From an uncultured Peptococcaceae bacterium (lineage in GTDB: Bacteria; Bacillota; Peptococcia; Peptococcales; Peptococcaceae): DNA of 28,441 nt. Made by a program: the position numbers and the translations under genes. Below, in pieces: positions 6,499-15,624 of this stretch. Each line of letters starts with the position of its first letter. The first letter of the stretch is position 1. The stretch lies in NCBI GenBank assembly GCA_934229395.1, contig CAKQDL010000022.1:1-28441 (forward strand), given 5' to 3'. The notes below the pieces were generated by a model. It saw only the letters and a list, made by a program, of their open reading frames with translations, did no database searches and was not told the DNA's origin.

Positions 6499-7269
6499 TT
6501 ATTCTACTTCATCTACAGTGGTCACAATAACCCCTGTGTTGGTGTCGGTTTCATCTCCGGCCCAGGGTTGGGTCACAATAAGACCGATGACCAAGCCAAT
6601 GATGATGCCAAAGACAACGACCGGAAGAACAATGGCTTTTGCAGATAACGGTTTGACTGGCTTCACAGCTTCTTCATTGTCGTCATAAAGCACTTCGTCA
6701 TAGCTTTCTACGGCCACCTCATCACTAGCATCAGCATAGCTTAACGCCTCCGCTTCTTGCTGTGCGCTTTCTGCTGCTTCTTGTTGAAGACGCTCCATTT
6801 CTGCCTGCTGGGCCTTTTCTTCTTGCTTACGTTGCTTGGCTTGGGCTTTTTCTAGCTTTTTATCGTTGAGCTTTGCCTTAAAGCGACTGCCAAAGCTTAA
6901 AACGGCGCTCTGTGCTGCTCTTGCTTCTTCAGTAGCGGATGGCGCTTCACTTTGGCTGCTTACGCCCACTTCTTCTGCCGCTTCTTCTACAGCAGACAGT
7001 GGATTGACCTTTTCCTCTACGATTTCTCGTGGTGGTGGGGTCACCTTAGGCGCTGTCACCCTTGGCTGTTTTTTCTCAGCTGTTTTTTTTTCATCCTCTT
7101 GGAGGATTTTACCAAGCTCCTCTGAGGAAAAAAGACGCGTTTCGTCAAAGGAATCTTTTGATTGATCGTTATTATCGTCGAATAAGCCTTGTCTCAAGAC
7201 CGGTGTACCACAGTTGGCGCAAAAAAAGTCATCTTTGTTCAACTTTTTGCCACAATTGCTACAATACAT
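6499..7269 (-). CDS. Zinc-ribbon, alanine/glutamate-rich single-pass membrane protein of unknown function
   Basis: I do not recognise a characterised family. The 256-residue protein starts with a zinc ribbon (YCSNCG then FCANCG, two CxxC knuckles within the first 25 residues). A long low-complexity region rich in Ala, Glu, Gln and Lys follows, with a probable coiled coil (about 140-185; KLEKAQAKQRKQEEKAQQAE), then an acidic stretch. One membrane helix (about 212-232; AIVLPVVVFGIIIGLVIGLI) and a 24-residue acidic/Thr tail end the protein. There is no signal peptide, so the ribbon and coiled coil are probably cytoplasmic and the tail outside. ATG 7269, or the adjacent ATG 7272, follows GGGAAGGTG. 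A longer frame to 7305 is excluded because it begins within the -10 box. It could be a scaffold or sensor; this is inference only. Confidence 0.75.
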   Translation of the reverse strand: MYCSNCGKKLNKDDFFCANCGTPVLRQGLFDDNNDQSKDSFDETRLFSSEELGKILQEDEKKTAEKKQPRVTAPKVTPPPREIVEEKVNPLSAVEEAAEEVGVSSQSEAPSATEEARAAQSAVLSFGSRFKAKLNDKKLEKAQAKQRKQEEKAQQAEMERLQQEAAESAQQEAEALSYADASDEVAVESYDEVLYDDNEEAVKPVKPLSAKAIVLPVVVFGIIIGLVIGLIVTQPWAGDETDTNTGVIVTTVDEVE

Positions 7270-7303
7270 CATTTCACCTTCCCTAGATGGATTACATCGA
7301 CTC

Positions 7304-7312
7304 ATTATAGCA
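7304..7312 (-). promoter_or_regulatory. Extended -10 promoter of the zinc-ribbon gene
   Basis: TGCTATAAT on the minus strand is a perfect -10 hexamer with the extended TGn motif. No good -35 box is found 16-18 bp upstream, which is common for extended -10 promoters. It lies just after the codY stop. No terminator separates the genes, so read-through from codY is also possible. Confidence 0.6.
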
Positions 7313-7334
7313 GATTTTTTTTCTTGCGTACAGA

Positions 7335-8138
7335 TTACAATCTTTTAGATTTTGTTCTACTTTTGATGCCTTCTAGCAAATATTTGTTGAGAAGTCTGAT
7401 GTAAGTGCCCTTCATACCCAAGGATTTGGTTTCGATCACACCAGCAGATTCAAATTTTCTCAAAGCATTGACGATAACAGAACGGGTAATGCCTACGCGG
7501 TCGGCAATTCTCGAAGCAACCAAGATGCCTTCATCGCCTTCAAGCTCAGAGAAAATGTGTTCAATGGCTTCCATTTCGGAATAGCTCAGGGTGTCTAGGG
7601 TGATTTGAACAGCGATACGTTCGCGGTTTTCTTCTTCTTCAGATTTGTTCTTGCTTCTGAGCATTTCGATACCAACCATGGTGGCACCGTATTCAGCCAA
7701 AATAAGATCCTCATCGGTAAATTCTACATTGAACTTACCAAGCATAAGGGTGCCTTGGCGTTTGTGGCCGGCATAGATAGGAATGATGGTGGTAATCTTA
7801 TCACCAAAAATGCATTCCTTGCCTTGGAAAATGCAGATTTTGTTCACGTTTGGCTTATTGGATACGGTTTCTTCTGCTGCAATAAGGGTTTCATTGTAGC
7901 TCGCTGGCATTTTTCCGTCTTCCAGAACGATTTTTTCCATCACATCGCACTTAAAGCCATCGAGGAAATGGTGGCCAATCAAGGCGCCGCCATCGCCCAA
8001 AATGTAAACGTTGCAGTTGATCATTTCCGAAAGGATGGCAGACATCTCATCAAAATTAATGAGATTTTCGTCCTCAGGGGATCCGCTTTGAAGCGCCTTG
8101 TTCATCATTCTCGTCTTTTTTAGTAATTCTGCACTCAT
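7335..8138 (-). CDS. codY: Global transcriptional regulator CodY
   Basis: CodY senses GTP and branched-chain amino acids and represses nutrient-limitation genes in Bacillota. The 267-residue protein has the N-terminal GAF ligand domain (about 1-155) and a C-terminal winged helix (about 200-250) with the highly conserved ASRIADRVGITRSVIVNAL and SAGVIETKSLGMKGTYIR segments. The ATG is preceded by GGAGGAG, which overlaps the hslU stop. It is the last gene of the dprA-topA-trmFO-xerC-hslV-hslU-codY run, the same order as in Bacillus. The C-terminal basic tail (KSRTKSKRL) is slightly longer than usual. Confidence 0.97.
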   Translation of the reverse strand: MSAELLKKTRMMNKALQSGSPEDENLINFDEMSAILSEMINCNVYILGDGGALIGHHFLDGFKCDVMEKIVLEDGKMPASYNETLIAAEETVSNKPNVNKICIFQGKECIFGDKITTIIPIYAGHKRQGTLMLGKFNVEFTDEDLILAEYGATMVGIEMLRSKNKSEEEENRERIAVQITLDTLSYSEMEAIEHIFSELEGDEGILVASRIADRVGITRSVIVNALRKFESAGVIETKSLGMKGTYIRLLNKYLLEGIKSRTKSKRL

Positions 8139-8149
8139 GATATCTCCTC

Positions 8150-9565
8150 CTACAAAATATATTTCTCAAATTGATTATTAACAGATGCTGACTTGCATAC
8201 ATTTTTAACGAAGGCTTCGTCTAAAACAACCTCTTCCTCTGCGTCCCCTGCAGTGTAGAGCACATCGAGAAGGGCTTTTTCCATAACGGATACCAAGCGT
8301 CTTGCACCCAAGTCTTCTTGGGTTTCGTTGAGCTCATAGGCATATTCTGCAAGAGCGTCGATACCATCGGGCGTAAAGGTCACGTTGGTGTGGTCCACGG
8401 CCAAAAGGGCCTTGTATTTTTCTGGCAAGGAATGCTCGGTTTCTGTGAGGATACGCACAAAATCGTCCTTGGTTAGGGATTCTAGCTGCACCTTATAAGG
8501 GAAACGGCCTTGAAGCTCTGGAATAAGGTCTTCGGGTTTACTTACATGGAAAGCGCCAGCTGCAATAAAAAGAACGTGGTCGGTTTTGATGTTGCCGTAT
8601 TTTGTTTTTACCACGCTGCCTTCTACAATCGGCAAAATGTCGCGCTGTACGCCTTCGCGAGAAACGCCACCACTTTGACCACTCATGCCGCTTTCGGCAA
8701 TTTTATCGATTTCGTCAATAAAGATGATGCCGTGGTTTTCGGCGAGCTCAATGGCTTCTTGATTGACCAAATCCTCGTCAATCAGCTTTTCGGCCTCTTC
8801 TTCTGTGAGCAGCTCTCTGGCTTCTTCGATGGTGACACGGCGTTTTTTCTTTTTGGCTGGCATGATGTTTTTCATCATGTCGTTCATATTGTCCATCACC
8901 TGATCCATGCCCGTGGCTGCGAGCATATCGTTTGATGCACGTTTTTCCTCGATTTCCACTTCGATGGTTTGGCCATCAAATTCGTGACGACGCAATTTTT
9001 CTCTGAAGATGACGCGTTGATCGTTTTGACGGCGCTCTTCTTCTGGATCGACGGCTGTCATGTCCTGCCCACCACCGAGCAAAAATTCAAAAGGATTGTT
9101 GCTTGCCGCCTTGTTCTTTTTCTTATTTGGTACCAAAAGGTCTACAAGACGTTCGTTGGCCATTTTTTGCGCTTCGGCTTGCACGCACTTGATTTTTTCT
9201 TGACGCACCAAGCGAATGGACGCTTCTACCAAATCGCGCACCATAGATTCTACATCGCGCCCCACATAGCCCACTTCTGTAAACTTGGTGGCTTCTACCT
9301 TGACAAAAGGTGTACCTAAGATTTTGCTCACTCGGCGCACAATTTCTGTTTTACCAACGCCCGTTGGCCCCATCATAATGATGTTGCTCGGTGAAATTTC
9401 TTCTTGCAAGTCTTTAGGCAATTTGCTGCGTCTGTAACGGTTGCGAATGGCAATGGCGATGCTTTTTTTGGCTTCGTCTTGGCCAATGATGTGCTTATCC
9501 AAATGAGCTACAATGTCCTTTGGCAGCATATTAGGAATGGTAATTGGTTGTGTGGATTCACTCAT
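8150..9565 (-). CDS. hslU: ATP-dependent protease ATPase subunit HslU (ClpY)
   Basis: HslU is the AAA+ hexameric unfoldase that feeds substrates to the HslV peptidase. In the 471-residue protein Walker A is GPTGVGKT (66-73) and Walker B is IIFIDEIDKIA. The EVGYVGRDVESMVRDL pore region lies between them, followed by the charged I-domain (about 115-240) with Lys-rich loops. The C-terminus NNQFEKYIL is the tail that docks into HslV. The start ATG overlaps the hslV stop by eight bases (ATGAGTGA), coupling the two subunits. The length is a little above average because of I-domain inserts. Confidence 0.97.
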   Translation of the reverse strand: MSESTQPITIPNMLPKDIVAHLDKHIIGQDEAKKSIAIAIRNRYRRSKLPKDLQEEISPSNIIMMGPTGVGKTEIVRRVSKILGTPFVKVEATKFTEVGYVGRDVESMVRDLVEASIRLVRQEKIKCVQAEAQKMANERLVDLLVPNKKKNKAASNNPFEFLLGGGQDMTAVDPEEERRQNDQRVIFREKLRRHEFDGQTIEVEIEEKRASNDMLAATGMDQVMDNMNDMMKNIMPAKKKKRRVTIEEARELLTEEEAEKLIDEDLVNQEAIELAENHGIIFIDEIDKIAESGMSGQSGGVSREGVQRDILPIVEGSVVKTKYGNIKTDHVLFIAAGAFHVSKPEDLIPELQGRFPYKVQLESLTKDDFVRILTETEHSLPEKYKALLAVDHTNVTFTPDGIDALAEYAYELNETQEDLGARRLVSVMEKALLDVLYTAGDAEEEVVLDEAFVKNVCKSASVNNQFEKYIL

Positions 9566-10115
9566 TATCCATCCCTCCTTTGATTTCTTCTACAATGATG
9601 TTGTCGTTGGTATATACGCAAATGTTTGCGGCAATCTCCAAAGATTTTCTAGCAATATCTGCTGCCGCGAGGTCGGTATTTTGCTTGAGGGCGCGGGCTG
9701 CTGCAAGAGCATAGTTACCACCAGAGCCAATGGCTGCAATGCCTTCATCAGGCACAATAACCTCACCGTTGCCGCTTACCAAAAACAAATCGTCTTTGTC
9801 TGCCAAGAGGAGGAGCGCTTCTAGGTTTCTCGCCATTTTTTCGCTGCGCCATTCTTTTGCAAGCTCTACAGCTGCACGAGAAAGCTGGCCATGGCATTGC
9901 TCTAGGTGGTTTTCAAATTTGTCGAATAATATAAAGGCATCTGCTACAGAGCCGGCAAAACCTGCAATAACACGACCGTCAGACAAACGGCGCACCTTTC
10001 TTGCTGTGCCCTTCATAATGGTGGTTTCACCCATTGTCACCTGACCGTCACCAGCCATGGCAATGCCTTGATCTGTTTTGACTGCAACAATGGTTGTGGA
10101 ATGAAAAGTTATCAT
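9558..10115 (-). CDS. hslV: ATP-dependent protease peptidase subunit HslV (ClpQ)
   Basis: A 185-residue beta-type proteasome-like peptidase forming a dodecamer with HslU. The N-terminal sequence MITFHSTTIVAVKTDQGI contains the Thr-Thr-Ile pair that normally forms the active N-terminal threonine (T7), so a short propeptide (MITFHS) should be removed. GDGQVTMGETTIMKGTARKVRRL and GFAGSVADAF are family hallmarks. The ATG has AAGGAG nearby and lies 12 nt after xerC. In Bacillus subtilis ClpQ a serine has been reported as the nucleophile, so the active residue deserves care. Confidence 0.96.
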   Translation of the reverse strand: MITFHSTTIVAVKTDQGIAMAGDGQVTMGETTIMKGTARKVRRLSDGRVIAGFAGSVADAFILFDKFENHLEQCHGQLSRAAVELAKEWRSEKMARNLEALLLLADKDDLFLVSGNGEVIVPDEGIAAIGSGGNYALAAARALKQNTDLAAADIARKSLEIAANICVYTNDNIIVEEIKGGMDNE

Positions 10116-10127
10116 ATTGTTATCTCC

Positions 10128-11021
10128 TTATGCATGAGGATGGCCTGCATCATACTGCTCCCTCAGCCTTGCTGGCGACACCTTTGTGTAAATTTGTGTG
10201 GCGGAAAGACTTGCGTGTCCCAAGAGCTCTTGAATGAGCTTTAAATCTGCGCCATGATCGAGCAAATGGGTGGCAAAGCTGTGTCTAAAACTATGGGGTG
10301 ACACATGATAGTGCAGCGCCCCCTTTTCGACATAGCTATCAATGATATAAATCACGCCTCGGCGTGTTAGACGCTCGCCCAAATGGTTTAAAATGAGTGC
10401 TTCTTCTTTTCTGTAGCACGCCAGTGCGGCGCGCCCCCCGTCTGGAGCCAAATATTTTTCTAAGATTTCTAGGCTTTTTTTACTCAGGGGTACGATGCGC
10501 TCCTTGTTGCCCTTCCCTTTTACGCGTAAGAGCCCACCCGACTCTACATCTTTAACGTTTAGCGCTACCGCTTCTGAAACGCGCAAACCCGAGCCATACA
10601 AAAGCTCAAAAAGCACCTGATTGCGCTGTGCAAGGGCGGTGTTTTCTTCATAGATGGCATCAAAAAAGGCGCTCATGTCTGTTTCTTGAATCACCTTTGG
10701 CAGCACGTTGTCTTTTTTAGGTGCGTGAATATTGCGAAATGGATTGAGAGAAAAAAAACCGTCCTCTACAAGAAAACCAAAGAAGCTCTTCAGGCTTGAT
10801 ATCTTTCTGGCTACGGCGTTTTTCGAAAGCTTGCGCTCGCCAAGCTGAAAAACGTAATTGCGTGCGATGAGCTTATCCACCTCGTCTAAAGCCACGCCCT
10901 CGGCGTCAATCCATTGCGTAAACTGCGTGACATCACGTTTGTAGGCTGCAATGGTATTGACGCTGAGCTTTTTTTCTAAGCTCAAATACTTTAGATACTC
11001 TTCAAGCAGCTCATCATACAT
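10128..11021 (-). CDS. xerC: Tyrosine recombinase XerC (CodV type)
   Basis: A 297-residue tyrosine recombinase with the N-terminal SAM-like core-binding domain (about 1-90) and a catalytic domain. The catalytic residues are R147 (YGSGLRVSEA), H243 and R246 (HSFRHSFATHLL), H269 (LLGHASLSATQIY) and nucleophile Y278. It resolves chromosome dimers at dif with a partner recombinase. Its place between trmFO and hslV identifies it as the housekeeping CodV/XerC rather than a phage integrase. The ATG at 11021 overlaps the trmFO stop by eight bases (ATGTATGA). A start three codons upstream (11030) is possible; neither has a strong ribosome site. Confidence 0.94.
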   Translation of the reverse strand: MYDELLEEYLKYLSLEKKLSVNTIAAYKRDVTQFTQWIDAEGVALDEVDKLIARNYVFQLGERKLSKNAVARKISSLKSFFGFLVEDGFFSLNPFRNIHAPKKDNVLPKVIQETDMSAFFDAIYEENTALAQRNQVLFELLYGSGLRVSEAVALNVKDVESGGLLRVKGKGNKERIVPLSKKSLEILEKYLAPDGGRAALACYRKEEALILNHLGERLTRRGVIYIIDSYVEKGALHYHVSPHSFRHSFATHLLDHGADLKLIQELLGHASLSATQIYTKVSPARLREQYDAGHPHA

Positions 11022-12336
11022 GATTCTCATCCATCCAAGTGTTTAAATCATCCAAGGCACGCTGTGCATAGTAAGCGTTGCGCTCTTTCTTGTTGCGAAT
11101 TTTTTTCGCTGGGGACGGTAGGAGGCCAAAGTTGATGTTCATTGGCTGATAATTGCTCGATACAGACTGGCCAACATGGTTCATAAGACTTCCGATGGCC
11201 GTTGTTTGTGGCCATACGAGAGGCTCTTCACCATTTTGTACACGCAAGGCGTTGATGCCTGCCACAAGACCACTGGCTGTGGATTCAATATAGCCTTCTA
11301 CCCCGGTCATTTGTCCAGCAAAGAAAAGCTGCGGATTGGTTTTTAATTGGCCTGTTTCGCGTAAAACCTCTGGCCCATTCATAAAGGTGTTGCGGTGCAT
11401 CACTCCGTAGCGCACAATTTCTGCATTTGCAAGGGCCGGAATGGCTTGGATGACTTTCTTTTGATCGCCCCATTTGGTACGCGTTTGGAAGCCCACAATA
11501 TTTAAAAGCTTGCCTTCCTTATCCTCGCGGCGAAGCTGCACCACAGCAAACGGCGTTTCATTGGTATGGGGATTGTTTAAGCCAACCGGCTTCATTGGGC
11601 CAAACAAGAGGGTTTGAAAACCACGCTTGGCCATGGTTTCTACCGGCATGCAGCCCTCAAAGAAAATTTCTTTTTCGTGGTCGGCCGTTGGCATCCATTC
11701 TGCCTCCATAAGGGTATCGTAAAAATGACGATACTCTTCGGCAGTCATTGGACAATTGAGGTAATCAGCACCATCGCCTTTGTCGTAACGTGACTGCCAA
11801 AAGGCCTTGGTCATATCTACAGACTCGGCTTCTACAATTGGCGCTGCTGCATCATAAAAATACAAGGTATCCTCGCCAGTTAGGGCGCGAATGGCATCGT
11901 AGAGGGCATCTGAGGTAAGGGGACCAGAGGCACACACTGTAACTTCTGGAAAATCCAAAGCCAAAACTTCTTCACGTTTGACCTCAATATTTGGATGATT
12001 TTCTAGTTTTTCGGTAATATAGTCAGAAAAAGCGGTTCTATTGACGGCAAAGGCACCGCCTGCTGGCACCTCTGTGGCGTCAGCGGCTTCCATAATAAGG
12101 GAGCCCATTTTGCGTAATTCTTCTTTCAAAAGTCCTGGTGCGCTTTCTACTTGGGCGGCACGCAGAGAATTGCTGCACACGAGCTCTGCAAAGGAGGAGG
12201 TGTGGTGAACAGCCGTCTGCTTTTCTGGGCGCATTTCATACAAGGTCACCTTGCCGCCGCGCTTGGCAATTTGCCACGCAGCCTCGGACCCTGCCAAACC
12301 TGCACCTACAACTATGATTCTTTGTTCATTATTCAT
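11014..12336 (-). CDS. trmFO: Methylenetetrahydrofolate--tRNA-(uracil-5-)-methyltransferase TrmFO
   Basis: A folate- and FAD-dependent enzyme that makes m5U54 in the tRNA T-loop. It is about 440 residues long. The FAD-binding dinucleotide fold IIVVGAGLAGSEAAW is at the N-terminus. CSNSLRA carries the conserved Cys (about 54) and EGCMPVETMA the second Cys (about 228). IESTASGLVAGINA near residue 370 is the second FAD segment. ATG 12336 overlaps the topA stop by eight bases (ATGAATAA). In-frame ATGs at 12342 and 12348 are alternatives, and the ribosome site does not separate them. It lies between topA and xerC, the standard Firmicutes order. Confidence 0.95.
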   Translation of the reverse strand: MNNEQRIIVVGAGLAGSEAAWQIAKRGGKVTLYEMRPEKQTAVHHTSSFAELVCSNSLRAAQVESAPGLLKEELRKMGSLIMEAADATEVPAGGAFAVNRTAFSDYITEKLENHPNIEVKREEVLALDFPEVTVCASGPLTSDALYDAIRALTGEDTLYFYDAAAPIVEAESVDMTKAFWQSRYDKGDGADYLNCPMTAEEYRHFYDTLMEAEWMPTADHEKEIFFEGCMPVETMAKRGFQTLLFGPMKPVGLNNPHTNETPFAVVQLRREDKEGKLLNIVGFQTRTKWGDQKKVIQAIPALANAEIVRYGVMHRNTFMNGPEVLRETGQLKTNPQLFFAGQMTGVEGYIESTASGLVAGINALRVQNGEEPLVWPQTTAIGSLMNHVGQSVSSNYQPMNINFGLLPSPAKKIRNKKERNAYYAQRALDDLNTWMDENHV

Positions 12337-14425
12337 CTTCATCACCATCCATTGCCACCTTGTAATTACAACCCTTGGTGGTACACACCTTGGTGGTTCC
12401 TGTTTTTGTTACGTGCTCGACCAAATAGCCTTCGCCACATTCCGGGCAAATCTCGCCTGTTGGCTTTTCCCAGGTGACGAAATCACATTCTGGGTAACGG
12501 TCGCAACCATAGAAGACACGCCCCTTTTTGGAGCGACGCTTCACAACGTGACCCTCGCCACATTTTGGGCATTTTACGCCAATCTCTTCTAGCAATGGCT
12601 TGGCGTTTCTGCATTCAGGAAACCCGGTGCAGGCCAAAAATTTGCCGTAGCGACCCATTTTAATGGCAAATGGACGGCCACATTTTTCGCAGATGATATC
12701 TGTGATTTCATCTTGAATTTTTACATCACCAATGTTTTCCTCTGCCACCTCAAGTTGCTCATGAAAAACGCCATAGAAGTCACGTAAAACGTCCTTCCAA
12801 TAGCGATTTCCCTCTTCAATAGAGTCGAGATCACTTTCAAGCTTGGCACTAAAATCCACATTGATGATATCGCCAAAGTTTTGCACCAAAAGCTCGTTAA
12901 CGAGCTCACCCACTTCTGTTGTAAAAAAGCTTTTCTTTTCGCGGTACACATAGTTGCGCGCGATGATGGTTTCGATGGTCGCCACATAGGTACTAGGACG
13001 GCCAATTCCTTTTTCTTCCATCAGCTTAATCAGCGATGCTTCTGTATAGCGCGCTGGCGGTTGGGTAAAATGCTGCTTTGGCTCGCTTAAAAGGTGCTCT
13101 AGCACCTCACCTTCGGTAAGCTTTGGCAGCTTCGAGGCTTTCTCAGCATCCTGGGCATCTTCGTAGAGCACCTGATAGCCTGGAAAAACGCCAACGCGGC
13201 CATTGGCTGTAAAGGTATACTTATTTGCTTGAATACTCACAGAGGTCACTTCAAAGACGGCCGCCGACATTTGGCTGGCCAAAAAACGTGACCAAATGAG
13301 CTTATATAAACGGTATTCATCGCGGGAGAGATACTCCTTGATGGATTCCGGGTCCTTATTGATATAGGTTGGACGAATGGCTTCGTGGGCGTCCTGAATG
13401 TTTTGTGACGCTGTTTTTTTGGCGCTCCTTGCACCTGCAGAAAGATACTCCTTGCCATAATTTTCCAAAATATAGCTTTCTGCCTGTGCCTTTGCTTGGT
13501 CAGACACACGCACCGAGTCGGTTCTCATATAGGTAATAAGACCCACACTGCCCTCTTTGCCAAGATGAATACCTTCGTAAAGGCCTTGGGCGAGGCGCAT
13601 GGTTTTCTTTGCTGTAAAGTTGAGCTTTCTGTTGGCATCCTGCTGGAGCACGCTTGTTGTAAATGGAAGTGGTGCATTTTTCTTCTTTTTGGAAGATTTG
13701 ATGCTGTCTACAACATAGGTGGCGTCTTTTAAATCGTCTAAAACGGCATCCATTTGCTCTTTATTCTTAATTTCGAGCTTTTTGTTGTTCTTTTTTGCAA
13801 GCTTGGCAATAAACTTTTTCTTTTGCTCATTTTGCAAGGTGACATCCATCGACCAATATTCTTCTGGCACGAAATCAAGAATTTCTTTTTCGCGTTCGCA
13901 AATCAGTCTTAGCGCCACAGACTGCACACGACCTGCACTTAGGCCTTTTTTAACCTTACGCCACAAAAGCGGGCTCAATTGATAGCCTACGATTCTGTCG
14001 AGAACGCGTCGGGCTTGTTGGGCATCCACGCGGTCTGTATCAATTTGGCGTGGTTCTTTGATGGCAGCTTTGACGGCATCCTTGGTGATTTCGTTAAAGC
14101 TTACGCGACATTTTTCTTCGGCATCAATGCCCAAAATATGCTGCAAATGCCATGCAATGGCTTCCCCTTCGCGGTCAGGGTCACTTGCAAGAAAAACGCG
14201 GTCTACTTTTTTCGCTTCTTTTTTGAGCTCATTAATGAGCGGTGCCTTCCCGCGAATGTTGATGTATTTGACAGCGAAGTCGTTTTCGATATCCACACCA
14301 AACTGGCTTTTTGGCAAATCTCGCACATGACCCATAGAGGCGCTGACTGTGTAGTTCTTGCCCAAATATTTTTTTATTGTTTTCGCTTTTGCCGGTGATT
14401 CGACAATAACTAGCGTTTGTGTCAT
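12329..14425 (-). CDS. topA: DNA topoisomerase I (type IA)
   Basis: It relaxes negative supercoils through a 5'-phosphotyrosine intermediate. The 698-residue protein has the TOPRIM domain at the N-terminus (LVIVESPAKAKTI with E9; SDPDREGEAIAWHL with the DxD acids at 82 and 84) and the active tyrosine Y299 in GLITYMRTDS. Three C-terminal Zn-finger modules of the CxxC...C type follow (about 575-690), each starting CEKCG, CPKCG or CPECG; the third ends CTTKGCNY. An acidic tail (DGDEDE) closes the protein. The ATG is preceded by AGAGGT and lies 20 nt after dprA. Confidence 0.97.
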   Translation of the reverse strand: MTQTLVIVESPAKAKTIKKYLGKNYTVSASMGHVRDLPKSQFGVDIENDFAVKYINIRGKAPLINELKKEAKKVDRVFLASDPDREGEAIAWHLQHILGIDAEEKCRVSFNEITKDAVKAAIKEPRQIDTDRVDAQQARRVLDRIVGYQLSPLLWRKVKKGLSAGRVQSVALRLICEREKEILDFVPEEYWSMDVTLQNEQKKKFIAKLAKKNNKKLEIKNKEQMDAVLDDLKDATYVVDSIKSSKKKKNAPLPFTTSVLQQDANRKLNFTAKKTMRLAQGLYEGIHLGKEGSVGLITYMRTDSVRVSDQAKAQAESYILENYGKEYLSAGARSAKKTASQNIQDAHEAIRPTYINKDPESIKEYLSRDEYRLYKLIWSRFLASQMSAAVFEVTSVSIQANKYTFTANGRVGVFPGYQVLYEDAQDAEKASKLPKLTEGEVLEHLLSEPKQHFTQPPARYTEASLIKLMEEKGIGRPSTYVATIETIIARNYVYREKKSFFTTEVGELVNELLVQNFGDIINVDFSAKLESDLDSIEEGNRYWKDVLRDFYGVFHEQLEVAEENIGDVKIQDEITDIICEKCGRPFAIKMGRYGKFLACTGFPECRNAKPLLEEIGVKCPKCGEGHVVKRRSKKGRVFYGCDRYPECDFVTWEKPTGEICPECGEGYLVEHVTKTGTTKVCTTKGCNYKVAMDGDEDE

Positions 14426-14445
14426 AAATCTGCTACCTCTGTTAC

Positions 14446-15540
14446 TTAATTGATTTTTGAATATTGTCTTCCGTATTCTTGAATGACAATATCCTCTAAT
14501 TCAAATTCCAATAAAATGCCACTTACTGTATTTATAGGAAGCTTGCACGCTGTGCAAATATCTTCTATGCTCTGTGGCACATTGGTTAATGCATCATACA
14601 CGCGCTTTTCATCCTTTGAAAAGCTTCTCGTTTTTTCCTCAGTTTTTGTTTCTTCAAAGAGGCAAAGCTGACCAAATTCATCAAGTATATCTGATGGTTG
14701 AGCAATGAGCTTTGCACCATCCTTGATGAGGCGGTGGCAACCAACCGATTCTGGACTTGTAATCATGCCAGGGACGGCAAAAACCTCTTTGCCATACTCT
14801 AGGGCATAGTTGGCACTGATGAGAGAGCCGCTCTTTTTGGAAGCCTCTACCACCACAAGCCCCTCTGCCAAACCTGCTATAATGCGGTTTCTATTTGGAA
14901 AATGCCAATCCAAGGGGCCAGAGCCAAGGGTCCATTCCGATACGATGGCGCTCTTTGGATGGCTCAATATGGCATCGTACATACTTGCATTTTGACGCGG
15001 GTAGATTTTATCAATACCACATCCCAATACGGCAATGGTACCGCCTGGTCCTTCGATGGCGCCTTTGTGCGAATTGCCGTCAATGCCCTTTGCAAGACCA
15101 CTGATGATGCGCACATTTTCATTTGAAAGGGCCTTGGAGATGGAATAAGCCACGTTTTTGCCATAAGCCGTGGCCTTTCGGCTACCCACCATGGCAATGT
15201 TTAAATTGGCCAATTCAAAATGACCCTTTATGTACAAAATACTTGGCGGACGGTAAACCGCTCTAAGAGCCTCTGGGTAAGCGTCATCAGCGTAGAGCAT
15301 AATCTGCACACCCAACTGATCTAGAAGCTCTGCACGCAAATCATAGCGCACCGGACTATAGTAGGTCCGCCACGCTTGCCATTTTTCAATTGGTATCTCC
15401 GGCACCATGTCAGCTAAGGCCTTTGCGTCGCCCTCGGCCAAGGCATCGTCTGTAAGGCGCATCATTGAAAGCCTTAGGCTCTCGTTGCTACCTTCGCCCC
15501 AAGCATCATGCAAGAGTGTAAAAAGAATGGTTTTATCCAT
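14446..15540 (-). CDS. dprA: DNA-processing protein DprA (Smf)
   Basis: DprA loads RecA onto incoming single-stranded DNA during transformation; it is also kept in many bacteria not known to be competent. The 364-residue protein has an N-terminal helical domain, the extended Rossmann fold (about 105-300) with GSRKATAYGK, SGLAKGIDGNSHKGA, GCGIDKIYPRQN and FPNRNRIIAGLAEGLVVVEA, and a C-terminal winged helix (about 305-364). It heads the topA-trmFO-xerC-hslVU-codY run. The upstream gap (15541-15624) holds a TACAAT -10-like box and a small inverted repeat, TATACtgtttGTATA, but no good -35, so the promoter is uncertain. Confidence 0.95.
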   Translation of the reverse strand: MDKTILFTLLHDAWGEGSNESLRLSMMRLTDDALAEGDAKALADMVPEIPIEKWQAWRTYYSPVRYDLRAELLDQLGVQIMLYADDAYPEALRAVYRPPSILYIKGHFELANLNIAMVGSRKATAYGKNVAYSISKALSNENVRIISGLAKGIDGNSHKGAIEGPGGTIAVLGCGIDKIYPRQNASMYDAILSHPKSAIVSEWTLGSGPLDWHFPNRNRIIAGLAEGLVVVEASKKSGSLISANYALEYGKEVFAVPGMITSPESVGCHRLIKDGAKLIAQPSDILDEFGQLCLFEETKTEEKTRSFSKDEKRVYDALTNVPQSIEDICTACKLPINTVSGILLEFELEDIVIQEYGRQYSKIN

Positions 15541-15624
15541 AATAATCCTCCACTACACATTGGCAATTGTAGCATTTTTTTATACTGTTTGTATAGTGAA
15601 AAACAGATAAATATTTAGATTTTT

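Noticed and set aside
7445..7460. CodY-box-like AAATTTTCTCAAAG
   Set aside because: It has about four mismatches to AATTTTCWGAAAATT and lies inside the codY coding sequence.
10128..11021. Tyrosine recombinase as a sign of an integrated element
   Set aside because: The position between trmFO and hslV and the full housekeeping context identify the chromosomal XerC/CodV; no att sites or cargo genes are seen.
15566..15595. dprA promoter or ComK-type operator from TATACtgtttGTATA and TACAAT
   Set aside because: No acceptable -35 lies 16-18 bp from TACAAT, and the inverted repeat does not match a known operator.
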